In this document: positions 10,512-22,563 of the stretch, piece by piece
Layout of the letters: every line of letters begins with the position of its first letter
Position numbering within the stretch: the first letter of the stretch is position 1
The notes under the pieces: model-generated
What the model saw: only the letters and a program-made list of their open reading frames with translations
Told to the model about the DNA's origin: nothing
Database searches by the model: none
DNA from: Poa pratensis
Taxonomy: Eukaryota > Streptophyta > Magnoliopsida > Poales > Poaceae
DNA: 64,000 nucleotides
Assembly: GCA_947311845.1 (NCBI GenBank)
Contig: CAMZMU010000041.1
Coordinates: 111,777,407-111,841,406, forward strand
Direction of reading: 5' to 3'
Position numbers and translations under genes: made by a program

Positions 10512-13349
10512 TTACAGGGAGGACATGACCGCCATGTTTACTTGTCGAGTGCGAAGTTTTTGCTCCCTGTTGGAAGGGCGACCTTTCTGTATCATGTACA
10601 TCTGCCCTTGGGGCGGAGGGTACTGTGGTTCGTCCACCCGAGGTATGTGCTGTATGGCACCCGCGAGATTTCCGCCTGCGGCAGGCTGTGGTGGTGGAGG
10701 TGGTGCCATCAGAACAGGCACATTGTTTGGCTGAGGCACGGGTGCAGGTGCTTGTGTGGCTGCTGCCTTTCTGAGATTTACGTAATCAGTCGCCATTTGG
10801 TCGAACTCCCTGCAGTTTCTCATCGAGTGATTGGAGCGCAGTTTTCCGTCGTCCCCCTTGTACAGGTGGAATCTGCAATCAGCATCCATCTTTTCTTCGA
10901 ATGATCGCTCAGATTGTGCTCCGGATCGTGACTTGCGCCAGTCCTTCCTCTTGTAGCTATCACTGCGTTGGCCGCGGTCTCGACTGTCCCGGCGATCATC
11001 TCGACTGTCCCGCCGATCATCTCGACTGTCTCCCGATCTTCTGACCGTCGGTCGCTTCTGTCTTGGTCGTTGCGGGGCGTGGAGAACCCAGCCGCCATGA
11101 ATTCGGGTCTGTCGTCGTAGTGACGTTTTGAACGCTTGCGCCTTCGGTCGTCTCTGTACGAGTCTCTGCGGCTTCGACTGCCGCTTTCATGATTGTCACG
11201 GGGTGAGGACCCGCGTGTGGTGCGCGCCATGTCTTCTCCGTCTGCCCACTCAGTCGCGGTCATCAAGAGGTTAGCCACAGAGGTTGGCTTTTTGCGACCA
11301 AGTGCTTCTTTGAGTCCCGCCTGGCGAGTCCCATTATGAAAGCGTCCATGGCCATATCTTCTGAAATTACTCCGACTGAGTTGCGTATCTCAGTCCATCG
11401 TCTGATGTATGACCTCAACGTTTCGTCTGACGTTGAACGCAGCTCGAAGCTCCTCGAATGTTTTTGGGCGCTCACATAGAGGCTCGAAGTTTTTGATGAA
11501 GTCATGCGGAAGTGATCCCACGAGTCGTATGTTGATGGAGGTAGCTTTGAGCCAGTCGCGGGCTGTGCCTTCGAGCATGAGTCGTATGTATTGCATGGCT
11601 GTGGTGTTTGTGCCTCGCTGGCACGCGACAGCCAGCCTGTAGTCTTCCAGCCACCCGGAAGGTTCCTGTCGACCCGTGTACTTGGGCTGTTCAGATGTGA
11701 GTTTGAACCCTTTGGGCATCCGTGTCTCGCGGACGCGTCGAGTGAAGCACAGAGCTCCATGTGGCTCAGGCTCTCGATCAGAGTATGAGTCGCTACTGTA
11801 AGATCTGCGTGATCTGCTCCTGGACCTGCGCCTACGCGAGCCGCTTCTTTCCTTCGAGTGGTGGCGGCACCACTGTGATTGTGCTCTTCACGACGCGTGT
11901 CAACTAGGGCACGGTCTCGACTCCCCCTGGAGTTTTTGGAATTTGGCGTATGGCCTTCGCTGCTAAGGCGAGTGATTTGATCTGTTGGCGATGTAGTTTT
12001 GCATTGGGGTCATCAGCTGGAGGCTTGATTGCCTCTAGGTATGCTGCAGCGGTAAAGAGAGCACCCGCAGCTGTTTTGGGTACTGGCACTCCCTCCTCGT
12101 CGTATGTCATGAAAGAGTTGCCTAAGTTGCGGGTGAGTGCCGCCCTTTCATCTGGCGAGAGGTGTGACACCTTGATCTGGGTCTTGTGTCTGCTCGCCCG
12201 GTGGAGCTCAGGGAGAGCTGTCTTCGTCGCGCACTCGACAAGCTAGCTTGCTTTTTGCGTTCTTCGAGTGTTGCTCTGACCTGCCGCAGTCGAAGTGATT
12301 CCTGCCAGTTGAAGTACTGGAAGGTCAACATCTCCTCTTGTATTGCGTCTGCTGGCATCATTGTGCACTCCTTGATAACTTTATCTGCTTTTGCTGCCAT
12401 CTCAGCAGTGATTGTGAGAGTTGTGACTCCGTCCGGCATAGTAACTGTGCACGGGAATTCTGTAGGCCTGCGGCTGGCCGCAGCATCTGATGATTCTGCG
12501 GCGATGGCGACGTAGACCTGCTGGGGTATCACCCGAGGTATGTATATGTGTTTTCGAGTCCCACCATGGACTCGACGTCGTCATCAAGGCTCATGTCGGA
12601 GTCGATATGCCCATCGAGTGGTCCGTCTGGACGGATCTCGCTGTCGATGCCTTCATCGCCTATGCTCATCTCGGCGTCGGTGAAGTTGTTATGAATCTCG
12701 AAGTCGAGGTTGTTGTTGTTGGTGCAGATCTCGGAGTCGACGTGGTTGCCGATATGAGTTTCAGGTTCGTCGAAGTCGCTGAGGGAGATCCCGCAGTCGA
12801 AACTATCCTCGAGTGGGAGATCGAACTCGGGATCGTTTGTGCGATGCTGATTCGGCCTCCTCGCCCTGGAGTTCCTCAATGGCTCGCATCTCTCGTGTGG
12901 ACATGGTTGTTGCAGACGAACAAGCTTGGGGGATCGACGATGGTATGGACGCAGTTGAGGGATCCGCAGTCGAAGGAGCCACAACCGATGGAGCCTCGGG
13001 TGCGGAAGTCGCGAGTTGGCGTGGATCTGTCAAGTCCTGCACACCAAGCTTGTTGACGAAAAAATTGAACGAACCAACGGTTAAACCCAAACCTGACTCG
13101 AGATCGGAGAAAGCCTCCTGGAATTCTGGCGAGTATGGCTCGAAATCCATCAGAGTATCTGATGTGCTTTCTGCAGGTGAAGCTGGCGTGTTGCCGTTTG
13201 TCGAGTGAGCCGACGAGTTGCCGTGTGCCGCCTGAATCGGCGAGTTCTAATTTGTTGATGTAGCCGGCGAGTTGCCATTTGTAGATCCGATCGGCGAGTC
13301 GCCGTTTTCCGATGGAACCGAAGAAACCGCGAGTCCAGCACTATTCTTT
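10512..13349 (-). pseudogene. gag region of the Tat element (broken)
   Basis: From right to left: an acidic, low-complexity N-terminal stretch (13.3-12.5 kb); a segment with PDGVTTLTITAEMAAKA (12.5-12.1 kb); the retrotransposon gag core around 11.76-11.26 kb with SGWLEDYRLAV, MQYIRLMLEGTARDWL and RSYIRRWTEIRNS; then an arginine/serine-rich tail with RSRRDSYRDDRRRKRSKR (11.25-10.8 kb) and a segment with HSMRNCREF (10.85 kb). These lie in several frames with stops between. Gag forms the particle that packages element RNA; the basic tail probably binds RNA. The same order recurs in the second Tat copy (29-31.3 kb). Confidence 0.75.
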
Positions 13350-13365
13350 CCCACAGACGGCGCCA
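13350..13365 (-). other. Primer binding site of the Tat element
   Basis: On the minus strand TGGCGCCGTCTGTGGG starts two bases inside the 5' LTR. An identical site is found in the second Tat element at 31311-31326. It would pair with the 3' end of the priming tRNA. I did not assign the tRNA. Confidence 0.75.
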
Positions 13366-13367
13366 AT

Positions 13368-13864
13368 TGACGAGGGGTACACTCATCAAATCCCATGGTT
13401 AAGGACCTAGGGTTGAGATTATGGGGAGAGAACGTGGTAGTACTGGTAGTTTCGTCGGCTGACAAGCAGAGGCAAAGATTTACCCAGGTTCAGGCCCCTC
13501 GGGTGGAGGTAAAGACCCTACTTCCTGCTTGTCTGTTATTGATCGCATGAGATTATGAGGTTACAAGGTAGTTCCGGCGAGATGTCGATCTCGCTAGAGC
13601 TTTGGTGGTTTGAGTATGGCTTGTCCCTAGATCGACGTCCCTCCCAGCCTTTAAATAGGCTGGGTCTCGGGAGTACGTAACCGACCTGGTTTACATATAA
13701 GGAAAGGCCTAACCGACTATGCCTATGTCTAAATCTTGGAGGGTACTCTATCTTCTTTGGGCCTCATGTCTTGGGCTTTGAGCAGGCCCTTCGTGATTAG
13801 GCCTTAGTCATTACGTGCACCAGGTACCCTCATGGTAGGGTACCCGAGATGTATACCTATGTCA
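13368..13864 (-). repeat. 5' LTR of the Tat element (497 bp)
   Basis: On the minus strand it begins TGACATAGG and ends CTCGTCA next to the primer binding site. A TATA-like TATTTAAA lies at 13650-13657. It is clearly related to the LTR at 31329-31818 (shared phrases such as ccggcgagatgtcgatctcgc and gtgcaccaggta). The five bases beyond it are CCTGC (13865-13869). Confidence 0.75.
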
Positions 13865-14050
13865 CCTGCCGACCATCACCTCCATGGCTAGCAGATGATG
13901 GCAGCCTATACGCCTCGCCCAGTGCTAGAGAACCGCCGTCGAGCTTTATTGAAGGAGACGACACGGTGTTGCCGTTCGACTTGGTATCTGACCTCCAGAG
14001 CACGGTCAACATCAACCACCTTTGCACTCCGCGAGGAGCAGCTCGAGTAC
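13865..14050. other. Sequence flanking the nested insertions, left half
   Basis: This short stretch and 22145-22379 were contiguous before the Sabrina-like element inserted, as the AGTAC duplication shows. It is GC-rich and could be a fragment of an older element or gene. I do not recognise it. Confidence 0.3.
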
Positions 14051-15621
14051 TGATACGTCTCAAACGTATCTATTATTTTTGATGTTCTATGCTGATATTA
14101 TATCAATTGCTACATGTTTTGGTTACACTTCATATCATTTTTATGCATTTTCTGGGACTAACCTATTAACAAGATGCCACAGTGCCAGTTCCCTGTTTTC
14201 TGCTGTTTTTGGTTTCAGAAAATCTATTAAGGAAATATTCTCGGAATTGGACGAAACAAAAGACATCGTCAATAATATCACGAGGAGATCACGGAGTCCA
14301 GAGGGGAGTCGGAGTAGACCCACCAGGGGGCCACGCCACACTAGGGCATGACCCAGGGTGGGCCCGCGCCCCCTATGGCGTGGTGGCCCCCCTCGGCCAC
14401 CGACGCCGCCTCTTCGCCTATATATTCTCCGTGACGCGAAAACCCTATTACGGTCGATCATATTCCACGAAAAGTTCCGTCGCGGCCGTCATCGTCAATC
14501 TCAGATCGGAGGAGTTCTGAAGCTCTTCCCGGCACCCTGCCGGAGGGGAGATCATCACCGGAGGGTTCTACATCACCATGCCTGCCTCTGGAGTGATGCG
14601 TGAGTAGTCCACCCCTGGACTACGGGTCCATAGCAGTAGCTAGATGGTTGTCTCTCTACCTTGTGCCTCCATGTTTAGATCTTGTGAGCTGCCTAACATG
14701 ATCAAGATCATCTTATTGTAATGCTAGATGTTGTGTTTGCTGGGATCCGATGAATATTGATACCATGTTTATTCAAGTTGTTTATCTATGTGCTCTTGAT
14801 CTTGCATGCTCTCCGTTGCTAGTAGATGCTTTGGCCAAGTAGATGCTTGTGACTCCAAGAGGGGGTATTTATGCTCGATAGTGGGTTCAGTCTCTAGATA
14901 TCTGGATCAGTGACAGAAAGGTCTAAGATGGTAGATGTGCTGTTGCTACTAGGGATAAAACATTGGTGCAGTGTCCAAGGGCACTTGTATTGATTACATT
15001 ACACCCTTTATTTCATGCAATAATCTGTTGTTAGCAACTTAATACTGAATGGGATGCGGATGCTGCCTTGAAGGTGGATTATTTAGGCATAGATGCGGTT
15101 GGAATAACGGTCTATGTACTTTGCTGTAATGCCCAACTAGATTTCATAGTAGACATCTTGGCATGTATTGCATTGTTATGCACTCTCTATTTGTCAATTG
15201 CCCAGCTGTAATTTGTTTACCCAACATGCTAGTTATCTGTTCTGAGAGAGACACCACTAGTGAACTGTGGACCCTGGTCCAATTTCCTCATACTGTTTAC
15301 ACAACCTGCTGCAATCATCTGTTTCTTGTTACTTGCTGTTTTTCCTGCTGTTTTCCACACCATACGTTTAACTCTTTGTTTCTGCAAGACCGGAGAGATT
15401 GACAACCTCTCTGTTTCGTGTTGGGCAAAGTTCTGGTTTGTGTCTGTGCAGATTCCACGTTGGTGCAAGCTCCCTAGCGCCAAGGGGAGTCAACATCAAC
15501 AACCTTCCGATAGATCGTCAAGTCCTACTGGATTGATAACCTTGGGTAGATTATTCAAGGGAAAACTTCTGCTGTCTACATCATAACCTTCCTCTTGGGG
15601 TTCACCAACACGTAGCCATCA
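14051..15621 (+). repeat. 5' LTR of the Sabrina-like element
   Basis: 1571 bp, paired with 20569-22139. By eye about 17 substitutions and two 1-base indels separate the two. TATA-like ctatatattctcc lies at about 14417-14429. Confidence 0.92.
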
Positions 15622-15734
15622 AGCTATTTTCTGGCGCCGTTGCCGGGGAAGTACTCATCATCACCATCATCATCATCCTCAAATACTCTCCCGTCAACCA
15701 GGCACGAGCTGTTTTCTGGCGCCGTTGCCGGGGA
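15622..15734 (+). other. Duplicated primer binding site
   Basis: TGGCGCCGTTGCCGGGGA occurs at 15632-15649 and again at 15717-15734. Each is preceded by agct(a/g)ttttc, so a 28-base segment is repeated 85 bp apart. The site resembles the tRNA-Asp-type site reported for Athila-like elements. Normally one copy lies next to the LTR. Confidence 0.8.
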
Positions 15735-15906
15735 CTTGGAGGCTATTGGAAAGGGGAGTCTCTCAGTTCCAATCTCTTTACTTTGTTTTTGTCTTGTTTT
15801 AGTTTTGTTTTGCTTGCTGTTAAAAATCAAAAACCCAAAAAAATTAAATTCCTGCATCTAGTTTTTAATTTCGAGTTGCCCTGCTGCTTGTTTTAGTCTT
15901 GCTAAA

Positions 15907-17217
15907 ATGAGTAATCCTGAAAATACTAAGTTGTGTGACTTTACTAGCACAAACAACAATGATTTTATCTGTACACCCATTGCTCCACCTGCTTCTAAAG
16001 CAGAATTTTTTGAGATTAAGCCTGCACTGTTAAATCTGGTTATGAAAGAGCAATTTTCTGGTGTTAGTACTGATGATGCTGCTGCCCACTTAAACAATTT
16101 TGTTGAACTTTGTGATATGCAAAAGTATAAGGGTAGAGAGTGATATTATTAAGCTGAAATTGTTTCCTTTCTCCTTAAGAGGAAGAGCTAAAGATTGGTT
16201 GCTATCTTTGCCTAGAAATAGTATTGATTCCTGGACTAAATGCAAAGATGCTTTCATTGGAAAATATTATCCTCCTGCTAAAATTATCTCCTTGAGAAGT
16301 GGTATTATGAACTTTAGGCAACTTGATAATGAGCATGTTGCCCAAGCTTGGGAAAGAATGAAGTCTTTGGTTAAAAATTGCCCCACTCATGGACTGACTA
16401 CTTGGATGATCATCCAAACCTTTTATGCAGGACTAAATTTTTCCTCAAGGAACTTATTGGACTCGGCTGCTGGAGGGACCTTTATGTCCATCACTTGGGT
16501 GCTGCTACAAAGCTTCTTGATGATATGATGGTAAATTATTCTGAATGGCACACTGAAAGGGCTCCAACTGGTAAGAAGGTAAATTCTGTTGAGGAAATTT
16601 CCTCCTTGAGTGATAAAGTTGATGCTATTATGACTATGCTTTCGAATGGACATGGTGTTGTGGATCCAAATAATATTCCTCTTGCTTCTTTGGTTGCTCA
16701 TGATGAGAAAAATGTTGATGTAAACTTCATTAAAAATAACAACTTCAACAACAATGCTTATAGGAATAATTTTGGTAGCAACAATTATAGGCCATATCCT
16801 TCTAATGGTAGCAACTCTTATGGAAGTCCTAATGGCAAGTTTGGCATGGTTAGTGAAGAAAGAATGATAGAGGTTGAGAAAGCAACTAAGGATTTTATGC
16901 AAAAGCAATTTGAGCAAAATAAGATATTCACTAGAATGATGGAGGAACAATCTAGTATGCTAAGGAATATAAGTCACCAAATTGAAAATCTAAATAATGA
17001 AATCTCAGGTTTGCAAACTAGGATTTCTAATACTGAGACTTATGTTTCGAATTTGTCAGATTCTCAAACCTCCTTGATAAATAAAATGGCAGCTAAACCC
17101 GAAGCTATTAAAGAAAATACTAGTACAACAGCTGCTGTTAGAGTTTGCACTATTTTTACTAATGAAACAAATGTGCCTCACATGCTAATGCGCCCCCTAC
17201 TGTTAGTGAAAAGATAA
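15907..17217 (+). pseudogene. gag of the Sabrina-like element (two frameshifts)
   Basis: ATG 15907 opens a frame (MSNPENTKLCDF). It continues in a second frame from about 16130 and a third from about 16460 to the stop at 17215-17217. The middle has the retrotransposon gag core (LFPFSLRGRAKDWLLSLP, FIGKYYPPAK). The C-terminal part is asparagine-rich (NNNFNNNAYRNNFGSNNY), followed by a long coiled-coil-like helix (about 16860-17080). This is the layout of Athila-type gag. The frameshifts may be decay; I saw no classic slippery signal. Gag would build the particle and bind RNA. Confidence 0.8.
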
Positions 17218-17260
17218 TAAGTGTTGGAAATGTCTCTACTACCTCTACAAAAAGTTTAAA

Positions 17261-17989
17261 TTGCCTGATAGCACTACTTTTGTTCCTAGTAAAAGTGCTG
17301 AAATTTTTAGAGGTGTTGGTGATAATTGCTCCATTGTTTTTTATGACAACAACTTCAATTTCGAAAATTGTAACATAACTGAAGTCATCATGTTCTTGCA
17401 AAAGCTAGCTAAGAGTCCTAATGCTAGTAAAATAAATATGGCTTTTACTGAACATATTATCAAAGCTCTCATGCATGCTAGGGAAGAAAAATTAAAACTT
17501 GAAGCTTCTATCCCTAGGAAGTTAGATGATAATTGGGAACCTGTTATTAAAATGAAACTGAGTGAGTTTGAATGCAATGCTTTGTGTGACCTTGGTTCTT
17601 GTATTTCGGTTATGCCTAAAAATTTATATGATATTCTCAAGCTTGCACCTTTGGAAAAATGTCATTTGGATGTTCACTTTGCTGATTCTTCTATGAAGAA
17701 ACCTTTAGGAAAAGTTGATGATGTTTTGATAATGGTTAATAACAATCTTGTCCCTGTTGATTTTGTGGTTTTGGATATTGAATGCAATCCTTCTTGTCCT
17801 ATTGTTTTGGGAAGACCTTTTCTGAGAACTGTTGGTGCTGTTATTGATATGAGAGAGGGGAATATAAAATTTCAATTCCCACTCAAGAAAGGTATGGAAC
17901 ACTTCCCTAGGAAGAAGATGAAATACTCACATGATACTAGTGTCAAGACAAATTATGGTTTTGGATTTTCTGGTCTTGACAATACTTGA
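17261..17989 (+). CDS. Protease-like ORF of the Sabrina-like element
   Basis: An open frame of 242 codons. Residues near 105-115 read CDLGSCISVMP, the place of the retropepsin D-T/S-G motif, here as D-L-G-S. LGRPFLRTVGAVID further on fits the second conserved segment of Athila proteases. The stop at 17987-17989 is followed by noncoding sequence with no RT. The frame differs from gag. It is either the remnant of a gag-pol protein that lost pol or a standing feature of this non-autonomous family. Activity is uncertain. Confidence 0.7.
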   Translation: MPDSTTFVPSKSAEIFRGVGDNCSIVFYDNNFNFENCNITEVIMFLQKLAKSPNASKINMAFTEHIIKALMHAREEKLKLEASIPRKLDDNWEPVIKMKLSEFECNALCDLGSCISVMPKNLYDILKLAPLEKCHLDVHFADSSMKKPLGKVDDVLIMVNNNLVPVDFVVLDIECNPSCPIVLGRPFLRTVGAVIDMREGNIKFQFPLKKGMEHFPRKKMKYSHDTSVKTNYGFGFSGLDNT

Positions 17990-20568
17990 TGCATCTCTTC
18001 ATGCCTAGCTCAAAGGCATTAAAGAAAAGCACTTCTGGGAGATAACCCATGTTTTTATTTGCTGTTTTATTTTTGTTTTCTTGAGTCAAGGATGCTTGTT
18101 TACCTCTGTAGCAACTCCTTTGTATCTTTTATTTGCTGTTTTGTTGTGCCAAGGAGAGTTACTAATGCAAAGTTGGTTTTTATTTTCGGGACTGCATTGG
18201 GACAGATTGCTGTTCGTCACCGTTTAATTCAGTAGAAAATCAGAAAAAATCGAAAAATGCTGAAATTTTTGTGCATGTTCCTGATGATGTTACGCAACTT
18301 TCATTATTTCAAAAGTTTTTCATCTGAGCATCGTAAGTGCCTCGAAAAAATTCGTCATTACAGACTGTTCTGGTTTGACAGATTCTGTCTTTTATTTTGC
18401 ATTCTCTCTTTTACAAGTTTTTAAGTGGTTTCTTTTCGTGTAAAAGTGCCCACTTGAGCCTAGTAACAGTGGCTAATGTTTAAAATAGTTGGCTTGTGAG
18501 TTTTGTCTTTGCTAGAACTTTGAAGTATTATCTTTTAGTGCACTAACCTGCTAATGAGAAAAGCTGTTAAGTTTTGGTGTGAAGGAAGTTTTCAAGTGTT
18601 GATAGAGGAGAATGATATTACATGATCAAGAAGAGTGAAGAGCTTAAGCTTGGGGAGGCTTACCTCCCCAGCATATTTCAAGAAGACTCAAGCATCTAAG
18701 CTTGGGGATGCCCAAGGCATCCCCTTCTTCATCTACAAATTATCAGGTCATCTCTAATGGTGCTATATTTTTATTGCTTCATGCTAGTGTACTCTTCCTT
18801 GGAGCGTCAGTGTGTTTTTGTTTTCAGTTTGTTTTGTTTGCTGTGCTATACTTGTTGGATCCTAGTATTCATGTTTGGGAGAGAGACACGCTCCACTTTT
18901 TCATTAGAATACTCTTGTGCTTCACTTATACTTGTTGAGTATTCCTGTCTAGTTGCTGTTATTGCTGTTAGCTCTCAGTTTTTCATGTATCTCTTGTTAG
19001 AGCTTTCAGTTTCTTTTGAAGAAAGTACTCTCTTGCTTCACTTATATCTGTTTGGAGAGTTGTCAAATAAGTTGATTGGTGTTTGGTTGGACCAGAAAAA
19101 TGCTATGCATGTGGTAGTGGTATAAAATGCTTACATGAATCTTTTTAGATCGTTGTCTTGAGTAATTTGATGCTTGCCAATTGTTTTGAGCTGTCAAGTA
19201 ATTAATGTTTAAGCTTGTGCATCATGTAAGTAATGGCTATTAATGAAGAACTACTATAAGGATTTTCTGCTATAATAATCTGTTGCATAATTGGAAGTCC
19301 ATAGTAGTCTAGATAATTTTTGGATGAAGGCTATGTGTTAACAAGGAAGACAGTGGGAGTCTATGGTTCGTCAAACCTTGTGTTTTATGTACACTCTTGC
19401 TATTCCAGTTGATAATGATGTTTGCTTATAATAACCTTGCTAGCCTAAACTCTGTACTAAGAGGGAATGCTTCTTGTACATCCAAAACCTTGAGCCAAAT
19501 CCATGCCACCTGTGTCCACCATACCTACCTATTATGTGGTGTTTTCACCATTCCAAGTAAATTTCTTCATGTGCTATCTACTAACTACTCAAAACTGTTA
19601 CATTTCCTTTTTGTGTCACTACTTGAAAAGCTCATAAGGACGTAGTAGTGAGATTTGTCATCTTCCATGCTAATTAATTTACAAGGATTGGCAGCTTCAT
19701 CTGCTTCTCCACCTTTTATTTTGCATTAAAGAGCTGGTTAGTCCACCCTATAAATAAATAAATAAATAGACACTCCTCCATGGTGAATGTTGGTGGGCAC
19801 CCGAGGATTCGGTTAGCCATGGTTTGTGGAAAGTAAATGGTTGGGAGGAGTGTCACCAATAAGTGCTTGTTACAAGTGCAGTCCTAAAAACTCTCGGAAC
19901 CGCTCTAAAAGTTAGTTAGCCATGGAAGATGACAAGTACCTGCTATTTGATTTGTTGACACCTGTATACACCATTACCTTACAAAACAATATTTTATGCT
20001 CTCTATATGCCTTCGGGAACTACAGCTCTAGCACATGATGTTAATCCCTGCTTCCCTCTGCGAAGGGCCATTCTTTTACTTTTATGTTGAGTCAGTTTTC
20101 CCACTTCTTTCTGTCTACTTAAGCAAACATCATTGTCAACTCCAGTATAACAGTTTTTACATAACTTTGTGTTTGGTTGATCATATTCTTTGCATTGACA
20201 TTATCTATATGATATACATGTTGAAAGTTGAAGCAAATGCTGAAGCTATTATCTTCCTTTGTGTTGATACAAACACTTTCATGTTGAGAATTATTGCTGC
20301 TGTGAGCTAACTATTATGTTAGACTATTATATCTCTAAATGTTTTATAGTGTTATTCATGAAAGTTTGCACTTGTGTGATCACTTATGTTTACTCTTTAT
20401 TTACTTGCTTGCAAACTATAGACCATTGGCTTGGATCACTTCATTCAGATCATGTGCATTACATTGTTATTTGATCAAAGATTGTGTTGGTAGCATGTCA
20501 CTTCAAAAATTATCTGTTTTTATCGTTTACCTACTCGAGGACGAGCAGGAACTAAGCTTGGGGATGCT
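17990..20568 (+). other. Long noncoding 3' internal region of the Sabrina-like element
   Basis: About 2.6 kb without domains. It contains a purine-rich phrase with an inverted partner (taagcttggggatgcccaa...ggcatcccc, about 18699-18725), an ATAA/ATAAATA microsatellite near 19750-19770, and, just before the 3' LTR, aactaagcttggggatgct (20550-20568), the probable polypurine tract. Where an autonomous Athila element would carry RT, RNase H and integrase, nothing of the kind is visible. Confidence 0.7.
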
Positions 20569-22139
20569 TGATACGTCTCAAACGTATCTATAATTTTTGA
20601 TGTTCCATGCTGTTATTATATCAATTGCTACATGTTTTGGTTACACTTATATCATTTTTATGCATTTTCTGGGACTAACCTATTAACAAGATGCCACAGT
20701 GCCAGTTCCCTGTTTTCTGCTGTTTTTGGTTTCAGAAAATCTATTAAGGAAATATTCTCGGAATTGGACGAAACAAAAGACATCGTCAATAATATCACGA
20801 GGAGATCACGGAGTCCAAAGGGGAGTCGGAGCAGACCCACCAGGGGGCCACGCCACACTAGGGCGCGGCCCAGGGTGGGCCCGCGCCCCCCTATGGCGTG
20901 GTGGCCCCCCTCGGCCACCGACGCCGCCTCTTCGCCTATATATTCTCCGCGACGCGAAAACCCTATTACGGTCGATCATATTCCACGAAAAGTTCCGTCG
21001 CGGCCGTCATCGTCAATCTCAGATCGGAGGAGTTCTGAAGCTCTTCCCGGCACCCTGCCGGAGGGGAGATCATCACCGGAGGGCTCTACATCACCATGCC
21101 TGCCTCCGGAGTGATGCGTGAGTAGTCCACCCCTGGACTACGGGTCCATAGCAGTAGCTAGATGGTTGTCTCTCTACCTTGTGCCTCCATGTTTAGATCT
21201 TGTGAGCTGCCTAACATGATCAAGATCATCTTATTGTAATGCTAGATGTTGTGTTTGCTGGGATCCGATGAATATTGATACCATGTTTATTCAAGTTGTT
21301 TATCTATGTGCTCTTGATCTTGCATGCTCTCCGTTGCTAGTAGATGCTTTGGCCAAGTAGATGCTTGTGACTCCAAGAGGGGGTATTTATGCTCGATAGT
21401 GGGTTCAGTCTCTAGATATCTGGATCAGTGACAGAAAGGTCTAAGATGGTAGATGTGCTGTTGCTACTAGGGATAAAACATTGGTGCAGTGTCCAAGGGC
21501 ACTTGTATTGATTACATTACACACTTTACTTCATGCAATAATCTGTTGTTAGCAACTTAATACTGAATGGGATGCGGATGCTGCCTTGAAGGTGGATTAT
21601 TTAGGCATAGATGCGGTTGGAATAACGGTCTATGTACTTTGTTGTAATGCCCAACTAGATTTCATAGTAGACATCTTGGCATGTATTGCATTGTTATGCC
21701 CTCTCTATTTGTCAATTGCCCAGCTGTAATTTGTTTACCCAACATGCTAGTTATCTGTTCTGAGAGAGACACCACTAGTGAACTGTGGACCCTGGTCCAA
21801 TTTCCTCATACTGTTTACACAACCTGCTGCAATCATCTGTTTCCTGTTACTTGCTGTTTTTCCTGCTGTTTTCCACACCATACGTTTAACTCTTTGTTTC
21901 TGCAAGACCGGAGAGATTGACAACCTCTCTGTTTCGTGTTGGGCAAAGTTCTGGTTTGTGTCTGTGCAGATTCCACGTTGGTGCAAGCTCCCTAGCGCCA
22001 GGGGGAGTCAACATCAACAACCTTCCGATAGATCGTCAAGTCCTACTGGATTGATAACCTTGGGTAGATTATTCAAGGGAAAACTTCTGCTGTCTACATC
22101 ATAACCTTCCTCTTGGGGTTCACCAACACGTAGCCATCA
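20569..22139 (+). repeat. 3' LTR of the Sabrina-like element
   Basis: Pairs with 14051-15621 and is followed directly by the target duplication AGTAC. Confidence 0.92.
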
Positions 22140-22144
22140 AGTAC

Positions 22145-22379
22145 TCCCACGGCCACACCCCAATGCCAACTCCAGATCGAGCGACATGTGCGCTGCCCCA
22201 ACCTCTCCCCTCACCTCCACGGCCGGCCGGAGAGCCGGTTAGCACACAGCATTGCAAGATCTGATGAAGGCCAGATCTGCCTTTATTGAGAAGAAGGCTT
22301 CCAACCACTGAACCACCACTGCCAACCTTCCGCCTTGGAATCTCGCCGGAGAGGGACGAGCTCGACCATACCGTGCTAG
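22145..22379. other. Sequence flanking the nested insertions, right half
   Basis: Continuation of 13865-14050 across the Sabrina-like insertion. GC-rich, no convincing ORF, origin not recognised. Confidence 0.3.
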
Positions 22380-22563
22380 CACTATTAGGAAAAAGGCTTG
22401 CAGTGCCGCCCCGATTTGGCCTTCAGTGGCGTGTTTTTCGCACGCCACTGGTTATGCGCACTGCTAACAACTATGGGTGGCGCGTGTCCCAAGCGCCACT
22501 GGTAAGTAGCAGGCTGTGGCGCATGCAACCCGCACGCCACCGGCACGGCGGTTACCTGTGGCA
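22380..22563 (+). mobile_element. End fragment of a CACTA transposon
   Basis: Starts CACTATTAGGAAAAAGG, the usual CACTA terminus. It is followed by inverted subterminal motifs (gtggcgtg...cacgccac, gggtggcgcg...gcgccactgg, ctgtggcgcatg...cacgccacc). The other end is missing, and the fragment is cut by the Helitron-like sequence that follows. Confidence 0.65.

Larger units (their letters stand above)
1579..13864 (-). mobile_element. Tat-lineage Gypsy retrotransposon, 5' LTR and coding region, 3' LTR not in window
   Basis: Read on the minus strand, the order is 5' LTR (13864-13368), primer binding site (13365-13350), gag (13.3-10.5 kb), protease, reverse transcriptase, RNase H, integrase (to about 6.7 kb), then a long 3' region with a gene in the opposite orientation (2.5-6.1 kb). 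Integrase downstream of RT/RNase H makes it Gypsy. The second RNase H domain, the DGGS protease and the antisense ORF make it Tat lineage. All coding parts are split by stops and frameshifts, so it is not autonomous now. No copy of its LTR occurs left of the coding region. The 3' end is probably beyond the window, behind the nested element ending at 1578. Confidence 0.85.
14051..22139 (+). mobile_element. Complete non-autonomous Gypsy (Athila-lineage, Sabrina-like) retrotransposon, 8089 bp
   Basis: Two 1571-bp LTRs (14051-15621 and 20569-22139) start TGATACGTCTC and end CCATCA. The 5-bp target duplication AGTAC flanks both sides (14046-14050, 22140-22144). A primer binding site follows the first LTR, and a purine-rich stretch (aagcttggggatgc) precedes the second. 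It encodes gag-like and protease-like frames but no reverse transcriptase, RNase H or integrase, so it needs enzymes in trans. The LTR start and general plan recall the Triticeae Sabrina group. The family name is from memory and was not checked. Confidence 0.92.

Noticed and set aside
12490..13056. Long plus-strand ORF opposite the Tat gag region
   Set aside because: The minus strand has recognisable gag order and the plus product is a valine-rich shadow without homology.
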